NCBI GenBank assembly: GCA_913062735.1 | Contig: CAJXWI010000038.1 | Location: 1 to 10,621 of the forward strand | From: an uncultured Arcobacter sp. | GTDB taxonomy: Bacteria; Campylobacterota; Campylobacteria; Campylobacterales; Arcobacteraceae | Length of the DNA: 10,621 nucleotides | Direction of reading: 5' to 3' | Shown here: piece by piece, positions 1 to 5,782 of the stretch | Layout of the letters: the number at the start of each line of letters is the position of its first letter | Position numbering within the stretch: the stretch's first letter is position 1 | The notes under the pieces: generated by a model | The model's database searches: none | What the model saw: only the letters and a program-made list of their open reading frames with translations | Told to the model about the DNA's origin: nothing | Translations under genes and position numbers: made by a program

Positions 1-216
1 ATGAATCTTGTCGATAAAGAGGGAAGGATAACTGTAGACACTCTTAAATGGAACGGCCTTGCCAAAAAATCGGGATTTGAAACTAGAGATGTAATTAGCG
101 AGTTTAAAATTGAAAATTTAGAAAGGCCTAATAAAGCCATCGTTTATCCTTTTGCTTTATTGGTATTATTTGGATTTGGTTATTTAAATTATAAAAGAAA
201 AACTATTTTATATTAA
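1..216 (+). CDS. TRAP transporter large permease, C-terminal fragment (DUF3394-type end)
   Basis: Only the last 71 codons are in the window; the frame is open to the left edge, so the Met at base 1 is probably internal. The fragment reads as the PDZ-like tail of DUF3394, the domain found at the C-terminus of fused 4TM/12TM TRAP transporter permeases: a beta-rich stretch with VDTLKWNGLAKKSGFE near residues 12-27, then DVISEFKIEN, then one hydrophobic helix (about residues 46-64) and a short basic tail NYKRK. Such permeases sit in the inner membrane and import organic acids or related solutes with a periplasmic binding protein; the substrate cannot be told from this piece. It converges with the acyltransferase gene and overlaps its end by 14 bases. 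Family call is from recalled sequence pattern, not a search. Confidence 0.72.
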   Translation: MNLVDKEGRITVDTLKWNGLAKKSGFETRDVISEFKIENLERPNKAIVYPFALLVLFGFGYLNYKRKTILY

Positions 217-226
217 AAATAGTTTT
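199..226. terminator. Shared bidirectional hairpin at convergent gene ends
   Basis: Perfect 11-bp inverted repeat: AAAACTATTTT at 199-209, six-base loop, AAAATAGTTTT at 216-226. It contains both stop codons, TAA (214-216) of the TRAP permease and TAG (203-205, minus) of the acyltransferase. The stem has a single G-C pair and the flanks are T-rich rather than a clean T run, so terminator strength is uncertain; the position between convergent genes is what supports the call. Confidence 0.45.
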
Positions 227-886
227 ATAATTTTGTTCTAATGGTAATTTATTCTTATATTCAATTATCTCACCAATCTCAATTTGGATTTTTAAATTCT
301 TAGTTCTTTTATTAATTGCTTCACTTAAAACTTCATTTGCATTGGATTTAATGTAGACAGGTAATATATCAAGTCGATTTTTTAGTGCAATAAGTCTTGA
401 CCCTTCTTTAAATTCACCCAGAGCATTTTTACTTTTATTTCTAGTACCTTCTGGAAAAATATATATTGAACTTCCCTCTTTTACTACTTCTTTTGTTTTT
501 TTGAAAAAAGGACTCATAGATTTTGCTTCTCTGTCTAATAAAATAGTACAAGCATTTCTAGTAAAGGTTCCAAAGAAAAAAGAATTATACAGCTCTTTTT
601 TTGAAATCCAGTAGCCATTAATTTCTGTGTTTTCTAAGGCAAGTTGAATAATTAAAGGATCGATAATACTTCTATGATTTGAAATTAGTAAGTACTGTCC
701 CTCTTTTGGTAGAAGTTCTTTGTTAATTACTTCAACAGAAATATTTAATTTACCCATTAATGTTTTTGCATATTCTAAACGTAAAGACATTTTTTCTTGT
801 GTATTTTTAGTTCGTTTAAGTAAAAAACCATATTTATTGGTAAGGTATGTTGCATAAAGAGCTATTGATATTTGTTTAAAGTTCAT
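203..886 (-). CDS. PlsC-like 1-acyl-sn-glycerol-3-phosphate acyltransferase family protein
   Basis: A 227-residue acyltransferase of the PlsC/LPLAT family, which moves an acyl chain onto lysophosphatidic acid or a related acceptor at the inner face of the cytoplasmic membrane. The HX4D catalytic motif is NHRSIID (H71, D76), the acceptor-binding motif is FPEGTR (144-149), and the LPVYI strand (175-179) matches the fourth conserved block. Length is normal for the family. The frame is open further upstream (ATG at 943, TTG at 949), but those codons lack a ribosome binding site, while ATG 886 has AGGA five bases ahead, so I start it there. It lies downstream of tetR on the same strand with a 150-base gap that holds its own promoter candidate. 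Whether it is the essential plsC or a paralogue acting on another lipid cannot be judged here. Confidence 0.88.
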   Translation of the reverse strand: MNFKQISIALYATYLTNKYGFLLKRTKNTQEKMSLRLEYAKTLMGKLNISVEVINKELLPKEGQYLLISNHRSIIDPLIIQLALENTEINGYWISKKELYNSFFFGTFTRNACTILLDREAKSMSPFFKKTKEVVKEGSSIYIFPEGTRNKSKNALGEFKEGSRLIALKNRLDILPVYIKSNANEVLSEAINKRTKNLKIQIEIGEIIEYKNKLPLEQNYKTIFNIK

Positions 887-891
887 TGTTT

Positions 892-895
892 TCCT
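892..895 (-). promoter_or_regulatory. Ribosome binding site fixing the acyltransferase start
   Basis: AGGA on the minus strand, five bases before ATG 886. The alternative upstream ATG at 943 is preceded by AAATGATTGCTT, with no purine-rich match to anti-SD, so this site decides the shorter start. Confidence 0.7.
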
Positions 896-964
896 AATTT
901 TTTCTCTTATGCTATTGTAGCTAAAATCAAAAAAATTGACCATAAGCAATCATTTAAAAATGAG

Positions 965-992
965 ATTATCTTAAACTAAAAGAAGTTGTAAA
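965..992 (-). promoter_or_regulatory. Candidate sigma-70 promoter for the acyltransferase gene
   Basis: Minus strand: -35-like TTTACA at 987-992, 16-base spacer, -10-like GATAAT at 965-970. Transcription would start near 958 and leave a leader of about 70 bases before ATG 886. Matches are moderate and the background is AT-rich, so this is tentative. Confidence 0.4.
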
Positions 993-1036
993 TAATAAAA
1001 ACAAAGTATCCAGAAAAAACAAGTCTCTTTAAAAAC

Positions 1037-1591
1037 CTAGAATAATTTAATTAATTTTTTGCCAATTTTTAAATAATTTTCACTTTCTCCGCTTAGATTC
1101 ATCATCATAATAGAGCCTTGTGTTAAAGCAACGCATTCTTGAGCAAAGGAAAGTGAAGTTTCATCATCATACTCAATTTCAAGAATAGCCACAAGTGCAT
1201 CTTCCCACGCTTTAAAATAAGAAAGAATTTCATCTTTAAACATCTTATTTGAGGAGCTTGCTTCTAAAGCTAGGTTTCCTAAAAGACAGCCACCTTTACT
1301 TTTTAAAAAATACTCATCTGTTTTCTTTATAAAAAGAGTCATTTTTTCTTTTGGATTAAGTTTTTCATTATAAGCAACGCTAAAGATATTTTTTGCAAAA
1401 TATTGGTGTATATATCGTAAAGATTCTAGTCCAATATCATCTTTAGATTTAAAATGATGGTATAAACTACCTTTGATTAAACCACAATTATCAGCAATAT
1501 TAGACATAGAGGTATTGTGATACCCTTTTATTTTAAATAGTTTAATTGAATTTTTTAAGATTTCTTCTTTTGATGTTTTTTTAAGTGCCAT
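1037..1591 (-). CDS. TetR/AcrR family transcriptional regulator
   Basis: A 184-residue one-component repressor of the TetR family. The N-terminal DNA-binding domain is clear: helix 1 around residues 7-22 ending in the K-G-Y-H-N-T-S turn, then the helix-turn-helix MSNIADNCGLIKGSLYHHFKSKDDI (about 29-53, given here only to locate it by its GLIKGSLYHHF core). The C-terminal ligand-binding half carries GCLLGNLALEAS around residues 101-112, a pattern common in this family; the ligand is unknown. It lies 65 bases downstream of the LysE-type exporter on the same strand but has its own strong promoter with an overlapping palindrome, so autorepression is likely. Control of lysE or of the following acyltransferase is possible, but no second copy of the palindrome is seen in front of either gene. 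Confidence 0.92.
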   Translation of the reverse strand: MALKKTSKEEILKNSIKLFKIKGYHNTSMSNIADNCGLIKGSLYHHFKSKDDIGLESLRYIHQYFAKNIFSVAYNEKLNPKEKMTLFIKKTDEYFLKSKGGCLLGNLALEASSSNKMFKDEILSYFKAWEDALVAILEIEYDDETSLSFAQECVALTQGSIMMMNLSGESENYLKIGKKLIKLF

Positions 1592-1606
1592 ATTTCCAAC
1601 CTACCG

Positions 1607-1625
1607 TTTGCCAAATTTTAGCAAA
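1607..1625. promoter_or_regulatory. Near-palindromic operator candidate over the tetR -10 box
   Basis: Plus-strand TTTGCCAAATTTTAGCAAA: eight of nine base pairs are symmetric about base 1616, the exception being position 6 against 14. The site covers the -10 box (1615-1620) of the tetR promoter and ends about 15 bases before the start codon, the usual place for a TetR-family self-operator. Symmetry and position are seen; binding is inferred. Confidence 0.6.
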
Positions 1626-1643
1626 ATGTACTTTTTTTGTCAA
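1615..1643 (-). promoter_or_regulatory. Sigma-70 promoter of tetR
   Basis: Minus strand: perfect -35 TTGACA (1638-1643), 17-base spacer, -10 TAAAAT (1615-1620). This is the best promoter match in the window. Predicted start near 1607-1608 gives a leader of only about 16 bases, containing the AGGTTGGA ribosome-binding region before ATG 1591. Confidence 0.75.
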
Positions 1644-1668
1644 TAATAATTAATTATTAATTATTATT
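1642..1668. repeat. All-AT perfect inverted repeat at the end of lysE
   Basis: AATAATAATTA (1642-1652) and TAATTATTATT (1658-1668) form a perfect 11-bp inverted repeat with a five-base loop, spanning the last codons (three Asn) and the stop of lysE. It has no G-C pair and no T run after it on the minus strand, and its edge enters the tetR -35 box. It may be a weak 3' hairpin for the lysE transcript or simply low-complexity AT sequence. Confidence 0.35.
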
Positions 1669-2304
1669 AACGAGTGCCACTTTTATTCCAAACCCAATAA
1701 GTACTGTTCCCACTACTTTTTCTATAATATGCTTAGAAGCTTGAAACTTTTTTAGCAAAATAGGATGCGTTAAGGTACATGAAATGATTCCAAACCAAAT
1801 AAAATGTGCCATAGAAATAATCAAACCATACATCAATTGTAATAAAACTGGCGTATCAAGCGTAACGATTTGAGTAAATATACTTAAGAAAAAGATTGTC
1901 GTCTTTGGATTTAAAACATTGGTTACAAATCCAATTCTAAAGGCTTTACCATTACTAAGAGTAGCTGTTTCATCGCTTTTTTCTAAATCCATCATGGCTT
2001 TTGAAGTAAATGTTTTCCAACCAATATAAATTAAGTATGCAGCCCCTAAATATTTTAAAATAGAAAATAAAACAACTGAGCTTGAAATAATTACAGCCAA
2101 TCCAGCAATTGAATATGCAACATGAACCCAAATTGCCATACTAACACCAAGTGCAGAATAAATTCCTGCTTTTCTTGAGTAAAAAATACTGTTTCTTGTT
2201 ACCATCACAAAATCAGCTCCTGGACTAATAGCCATAAAAATAGCTACAACTGTAATGGTTACTAGCTCCTGAAAATAAGGCATTTGTAAAAAAAAATCAA
2301 ACAT
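1657..2304 (-). CDS. LysE/RhtB family amino-acid exporter
   Basis: A 215-residue integral membrane protein of the LysE/RhtB superfamily, whose members export amino acids or their derivatives. Family marks are SPGADFVMVTRNS near the end of the first helix (SPGAD at 27-31) and NVLNPKTTIFFLSIF (NPKT at 132-135) opening the fourth; hydrophobic helices lie at about 12-32, 47-70, 76-97, 125-147, 154-178 and 194-212, with a charged loop at 102-122. Length is typical (about 205-215). ATG 2304 has AAGGAATAAA directly before it. It diverges from the HAD hydrolase and precedes tetR; a TetR next to an exporter often controls it, but here the operator candidate sits at tetR only. A nine-T run covers codons 3-6. 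The substrate is not predictable. Confidence 0.92.
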   Translation of the reverse strand: MFDFFLQMPYFQELVTITVVAIFMAISPGADFVMVTRNSIFYSRKAGIYSALGVSMAIWVHVAYSIAGLAVIISSSVVLFSILKYLGAAYLIYIGWKTFTSKAMMDLEKSDETATLSNGKAFRIGFVTNVLNPKTTIFFLSIFTQIVTLDTPVLLQLMYGLIISMAHFIWFGIISCTLTHPILLKKFQASKHIIEKVVGTVLIGFGIKVALVNNN

Positions 2305-2327
2305 TTTATTCCTTTTATTTAAGAAGA

Positions 2328-2338
2328 ACAGTATATCA
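2328..2338 (-). promoter_or_regulatory. Extended -10 promoter candidate for lysE
   Basis: Minus strand TGATATACT: TG, one base, then TATACT (2330-2335), an extended -10 element. No good -35 is visible at 17 bases, which an extended -10 can tolerate. Predicted start near 2324, leader about 20 bases. Confidence 0.5.
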
Positions 2339-2358
2339 CGTATTTTTCATATTTTGAC

Positions 2359-2364
2359 TATAAT
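2359..2364 (+). promoter_or_regulatory. -10 box of the HAD hydrolase gene
   Basis: Perfect TATAAT at 2359-2364 with a poor -35 (TCACGT at 2336-2341). Predicted start near 2371 leaves a 16-base leader containing AAGGAA (2377-2382), four bases before ATG 2387. This arrangement also argues against a start at the in-frame TTG 2354, which would lie upstream of the transcription start. Confidence 0.55.
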
Positions 2365-2386
2365 ACTTAGTACAAAAAGGAATAAA

Positions 2387-3040
2387 ATGAAAGCAATCAT
2401 ATTTGACTTAGATGGAACTTTATTAAACTCACTAGAAGAAATTGCATTAAGCATGAATACAATATTAAAAGAATTTAACTACCCTGTTTATGAAATCCAA
2501 GCGTACAAAAAATTTGTAGGAGATGGACCCTTAAGTTTAGTAAAAAACGTACTTCCTAAAAACACCAAAGAAGTTGTAATACAAACAATAACGCAAGCGC
2601 TAAGAGATAAATATGATAAACAAGTACATCACAGCTCACGTCCTTATCATGGCGTTTATGAATTATTAGATTCATTAGAAAAAACACCTATTAAACTGGC
2701 CATCTTGTCCAACAAACCTCATAATTTAACCTGTAAATACGCAGAAAGCCTTTTTTCACATTATGATTTTTCGCAAGTCCATGGTCAAAAAGTTGATGTT
2801 CCTAAAAAGCCCCATCCCAAAGGTGCCATTGATATTGCAAATAAACTTGATATTAATCCTTCTGAAATATACTTTATTGGAGATACCCCTACGGATATAA
2901 ACACAGCAAAAAATGCAAATATGAAAAGTATAGGAGTTGCTTGGGGATTTAGACCAAAAGAAGAACTGCTTGAAGCAGGGGCTGATTATATTGTTGAAAG
3001 TTGTGAAGACTTATGGAAATTTATTCAACAAAGAGTTTAA
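2387..3040 (+). CDS. gph: HAD-IA hydrolase, phosphoglycolate phosphatase-like
   Basis: A 217-residue cytosolic HAD phosphatase, subfamily IA. All four motifs are visible: motif I FDLDGTLLNS with nucleophile D7 and acid/base D9, motif II LSNK with S108, motif III lysine at K140/K141 in PKKPHP, and motif IV GDTPTD with D166 and D170 for magnesium. A helical cap occupies about residues 15-85 between motifs I and II, as expected. The combination SLEEIALSMN, KPHP and GDTPTDINTAKNANM fits phosphoglycolate phosphatase, which removes the phosphate of 2-phosphoglycolate made by DNA end repair or oxygenase reactions; other small phosphosugars are possible substrates. ATG 2387 is chosen over TTG 2354 because of AAGGAA four bases upstream and motif I starting at residue 6. 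It stands alone, divergent from lysE and ending at a hairpin. Confidence 0.85.
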   Translation: MKAIIFDLDGTLLNSLEEIALSMNTILKEFNYPVYEIQAYKKFVGDGPLSLVKNVLPKNTKEVVIQTITQALRDKYDKQVHHSSRPYHGVYELLDSLEKTPIKLAILSNKPHNLTCKYAESLFSHYDFSQVHGQKVDVPKKPHPKGAIDIANKLDINPSEIYFIGDTPTDINTAKNANMKSIGVAWGFRPKEELLEAGADYIVESCEDLWKFIQQRV

Positions 3041-3052
3041 AAAACTCTTTGT
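3028..3052. terminator. Bidirectional hairpin between convergent genes
   Basis: Perfect 11-bp inverted repeat ACAAAGAGTTT (3028-3038) / AAACTCTTTGT (3042-3052) with a three-base loop. It covers the stop codon of the HAD gene and ends three bases before the stop of the convergent exported-protein gene. There is no long T run on either side, so efficiency is uncertain, but the position suits termination of both genes. Confidence 0.55.
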
Positions 3053-3054
3053 AA

Positions 3055-3453
3055 CTATGTTCTCGTACAAGCAAATTGTCCTCTTTTACTTGTAGGATGC
3101 TTAATTCCATTTGAACCAAAACTAATGCTTCCTCTGCACGCTGCATAAGCGTAAGAACCTCCGCGTTTTATAGTAGTTGTTTTTTTTGAGTTTGGAGCAA
3201 TATTTGCAGATTGGGTATAAAAGGTATTCCTTGGCCCTTCTCCACATCTTTTTTTAGTGTATTTTAAATCTCCACACCATGCAACAAATATTCTATACGT
3301 GCATCTGTTTTTAAAAACAAGATTATCAAATTTTTCTGAATTGCTTGATACACTCAAACAATTCATTGCTTTTTTACCTGGATTTCCAGCAAATAAATTG
3401 ATACTTGCAAACATTAAGAAACAAGAAATAAGAAACATGGCTTTGATTTTCAT
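3055..3453 (-). CDS. Small basic cysteine-rich exported protein, unknown function
   Basis: 132 residues with a classical signal peptide: basic start MKIK, hydrophobic core to about residue 20, likely signal peptidase I cleavage after A22 (NLFA/GN). The mature part of about 110 residues has six cysteines (32, 51, 60, 70, 106, 129), an even number suited to three disulfides in the periplasm or outside the cell. It is strongly basic, with roughly 20 Lys/Arg against four Asp/Glu. The layout FKNRCTYRIFVAWC, then C70, then a GGSYAYAAC strand, looks like a compact beta-sandwich; I have seen similar unnamed small secreted proteins but cannot name a domain. ATG 3453 is preceded by AAGGATGATAA, a good ribosome binding site. 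It is convergent with the HAD gene and divergent from the MFS transporter, so probably monocistronic. Confidence 0.8.
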   Translation of the reverse strand: MKIKAMFLISCFLMFASINLFAGNPGKKAMNCLSVSSNSEKFDNLVFKNRCTYRIFVAWCGDLKYTKKRCGEGPRNTFYTQSANIAPNSKKTTTIKRGGSYAYAACRGSISFGSNGIKHPTSKRGQFACTRT

Positions 3454-3479
3454 TTATCATCCTTTTTCATTTATTAAAT

Positions 3480-3485
3480 ATTATA
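3480..3485 (-). promoter_or_regulatory. -10 box candidate for the exported cysteine-rich protein
   Basis: Minus strand TATAAT at 3480-3485, about 27 bases before ATG 3453, so the start would be near 3473 with a leader of about 20 bases holding the AAGGATGA site. No convincing -35 is seen. Confidence 0.45.
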
Positions 3486-3527
3486 ACTTATAATGTAATC
3501 TTTCATACTTATACATAATTTAATTAC

Positions 3528-3536
3528 TGCTATACT
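3528..3536 (+). promoter_or_regulatory. Extended -10 promoter candidate for the MFS transporter
   Basis: TGCTATACT: TG, one base, TATACT (3531-3536), an extended -10 element 33 bases before ATG 3569. Start near 3543. The ribosome binding site that follows is weak (AAAAAGTAACCC before the ATG). Confidence 0.5.
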
Positions 3537-3568
3537 CCTTTTTATAAAACTCATTTAAAAAGTAACCC

Positions 3569-4711
3569 ATGAACAAACAAGCCCTTGGAATTATTATTTA
3601 TAATATTATTGTTGTGCTTTCTATTATGTATGCAACACAGCCCCTACAGCCAATTTTAGCGGCAGAATTTCATGTAAGTATGACCCAATCTTCACTTTTT
3701 ACTGCTGTTATTTTATTATGTTTAGCTATTGCACCCATTTTTTATGGTTATATTCTAGAAAGCATAAGTGCTAAAAAAATGCTTATTATTGCTTCTATTA
3801 TTTTATTTTTTACCAATCTAGTTTTGGCATTTTCAAGCACCTATGAAATGTTTTTATTTATGAGAATTTGTGAGGGATTAATAGTTCCAGCAATACTTAC
3901 TTCATCTATGAGCATTTTAGCCAATATAGATAAAAATAATGTCCAATTTAACATGTCTGTGTATGTGGCTTCAACCGTATTTGGTGGCTTAATCGGAAGA
4001 GTGCTGTCGGGTTTTATTGCAAGTGAATTTGGGTGGAGAGCGGTATTTTTTTCTCTTAGTTTTGCTTTGTTTATTTCATTACTTTTTATCAGGAATTTAA
4101 AACTGGATATTTCATCCAAAATGAACAAACCCAAATTAAAAGATATTCTTTTCATTTTAAAAGACAAGCGTTTTGCACTTATTTATTTAACAATGTTTAT
4201 TATTTTTTTTGTTTTTGCAGGTTTATTAAACCTACTTCCTTTTAGAATGAAAGACTTGTTTCCCAATATGAATGAAAGCAGTATTGGTTTACTGTATTTA
4301 GGTTATGGTTCAGGTATTATTGTTGCCTTATTTTCAAGAAAAATTATTCTTTTCTTTAAATCTTCAATTTCTACTGTTCTTGCAGGAGGGTCATTTTTTA
4401 CTTTTATTACTGTATTTTTTATATCATCCAATCATTCTGTGATTTTTTTCTTGATGTTTTTATTATGTGTGGGAATGTTTACTGTTCATACCGTGGCATC
4501 AGGAATGGCAAATTCAATCTTTGAGAAACAAAAAGGCCTTACATCTGGAATGTATTTAAGTTTTTATTATATTGGAGGAGCTTTAGGTTCTGCTCTTCCT
4601 ACTCTTATTTATAAATATTATGGTTGGAATACGGTAATATTTATTTTCATACTTTGTTTATTGTTTATTTTTGCTCTTCTTTATAAAAACAGAGCTATTT
4701 TCAATAACTAA
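3569..4711 (+). CDS. MFS transporter, drug-efflux/YnfM-like
   Basis: A 380-residue major facilitator superfamily protein with about twelve hydrophobic segments, located in the inner membrane. The opening IMYATQPLQPILAAEFHVS resembles the YnfM/AraJ-type proton antiporters, where helix 1 ends in a Y-x-T-Q-P-L-x-P motif. Motif A after helix 2 is degenerate (GYILESISAKKM, residues 60-71) but retains the basic loop; the helix-5 region has GGLIGRVLSGFIASEFGWR (139-157), the usual antiporter motif C region. The central cytoplasmic loop is at about 177-202. Function is probably export of a small compound; YnfM relatives have been linked to drug or sugar efflux, and the substrate here is unknown. The start codon is supported by position after an extended -10 more than by its weak ribosome binding site. 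The lipoprotein gene follows after 35 bases and may be co-transcribed. Confidence 0.9.
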   Translation: MNKQALGIIIYNIIVVLSIMYATQPLQPILAAEFHVSMTQSSLFTAVILLCLAIAPIFYGYILESISAKKMLIIASIILFFTNLVLAFSSTYEMFLFMRICEGLIVPAILTSSMSILANIDKNNVQFNMSVYVASTVFGGLIGRVLSGFIASEFGWRAVFFSLSFALFISLLFIRNLKLDISSKMNKPKLKDILFILKDKRFALIYLTMFIIFFVFAGLLNLLPFRMKDLFPNMNESSIGLLYLGYGSGIIVALFSRKIILFFKSSISTVLAGGSFFTFITVFFISSNHSVIFFLMFLLCVGMFTVHTVASGMANSIFEKQKGLTSGMYLSFYYIGGALGSALPTLIYKYYGWNTVIFIFILCLLFIFALLYKNRAIFNN

Positions 4712-4746
4712 GAAACAGAATTTTATTATTTGATTTAGGATTCATT

Positions 4747-5778
4747 ATGCATATATCTTTTATAAGCTTTTTTTTGATTGTTTTTTTCACCGCTTGCAGC
4801 ACTAAAATAAATATTAAAAGCATAGAACCCTCAGCTATAAAATCTCATAAAATTAAGAATATTCATATTAAAAGCTTTAAGAACGACAGTATTAGCTTAG
4901 AAGAAGAGATAAAAGAACAAATGTTTAAGCTTAGTTTTGAAGGAAAAAAATACTTTAATCTTATAAACAATGAAAGACATGAGGACATTTTAAAAGAACA
5001 AGTATTACAAGATTCAGGCATTATTCAATTAAAAAAAGAAAATGCAGTTTTCACTTTTCAAGAGGCACAATCTATTTTATGGGGTAAAATACTCAAAAAA
5101 GAAATTGATGAAAATACCTATTATAAAGAAAAAACAAACTATAACAAATGTGTTCAATACAGTAAAAATAAAAAAGGAGAAAGTTATTGCACACAGTATT
5201 ATGAATATGAAATTTCTTGCCTTGAAAAAAAATATCTTCTTCTTGTTCAAATAGAAATAGCAGAAGTACTTAATGCCCAAACCTTATATTTAGGAAATTT
5301 TTCTGCAACACACTCAACAACAAAATGTTCAAATAATCCCTATGGACAAGCTTCTAATAGAAAAGTATTTTCAAAACTAAAAAAACAAGTTGTTAGTGAT
5401 TTTATAAGAATTATTGCACCCTCTTATACTTATACAACGTTCACGCTCTTAGATGATCCCTATATTAAATACAGTAGTAAAGAAGAAGCGTTATTAGAAA
5501 ATGCACTGGATCTTATTAAAAACAAACAAATAAAAGAAGCAAATACTCTTTTACAAGAGCTTGTAATATTAACAAAAAATAAGTCTTATATTGCTTTATA
5601 CAACCTTGCTTTAAGCCATGAAGCTCTTAATCAACTAAATAGTGCTCATAGATATTATTTAAAAGCAAAAGAAATTATGTTTAATGAAGATACGAAAGAA
5701 GAACTTTCTTCTTCTCTAAAAAGAGTAAAAGAAAGTATAAAAAATAAAACCTTAGCCACAAAACAGTTAAAGTACTAA
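4747..5778 (+). CDS. Lipoprotein with CsgG/LpoB-like and TPR-like parts
   Basis: 343 residues. The N-terminus is a lipoprotein signal (hydrophobic residues 3-14, lipobox FTAC with C17), so the product is probably anchored in the outer membrane facing the periplasm. Residues about 35-185 follow the CsgG/LpoB/GNA1162-type pattern: strand NIHIKSFKND, helix with EEEIKEQM, YFNLINNERHEDILKEQ, then AQSILWGKILKKE and a final strand with LYLGNFSAT. Cysteines 135, 148, 158 and 194 lie in the insert or just after it. Residues about 245-310 form helical pairs resembling tetratricopeptide repeats (EEALLENALDLIKNKQIKEA, then YIALYNLALSHEALNQ). CsgG forms curli export pores and LpoB activates a peptidoglycan synthase; this protein need do neither. 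AGGA lies before ATG 4747. It ends four bases from the convergent membrane protein gene. Confidence 0.7.
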   Translation: MHISFISFFLIVFFTACSTKINIKSIEPSAIKSHKIKNIHIKSFKNDSISLEEEIKEQMFKLSFEGKKYFNLINNERHEDILKEQVLQDSGIIQLKKENAVFTFQEAQSILWGKILKKEIDENTYYKEKTNYNKCVQYSKNKKGESYCTQYYEYEISCLEKKYLLLVQIEIAEVLNAQTLYLGNFSATHSTTKCSNNPYGQASNRKVFSKLKKQVVSDFIRIIAPSYTYTTFTLLDDPYIKYSSKEEALLENALDLIKNKQIKEANTLLQELVILTKNKSYIALYNLALSHEALNQLNSAHRYYLKAKEIMFNEDTKEELSSSLKRVKESIKNKTLATKQLKY

Positions 5779-5782
5779 AATA

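Noticed and set aside
3257..3493. Open frame on the plus strand opposite the exported cysteine-rich protein
   Set aside because: It lies antisense to a gene with signal peptide, good ribosome binding site and conserved-looking cysteine pattern, has no family resemblance and no ribosome binding site.
3841..4167. Open frame on the minus strand inside the MFS transporter
   Set aside because: Antisense shadow of a clear twelve-helix transporter; no recognisable protein features.
4712..4746. Terminator or promoter between the MFS and lipoprotein genes
   Set aside because: The 35-base gap has no hairpin and no clear -10, so co-transcription is the simpler reading.
5042..5280. Two short open frames, one per strand, inside the lipoprotein gene
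   Set aside because: Low-complexity Lys- or Phe-rich translations of AT-rich coding sequence; both overlap the better-supported lipoprotein.
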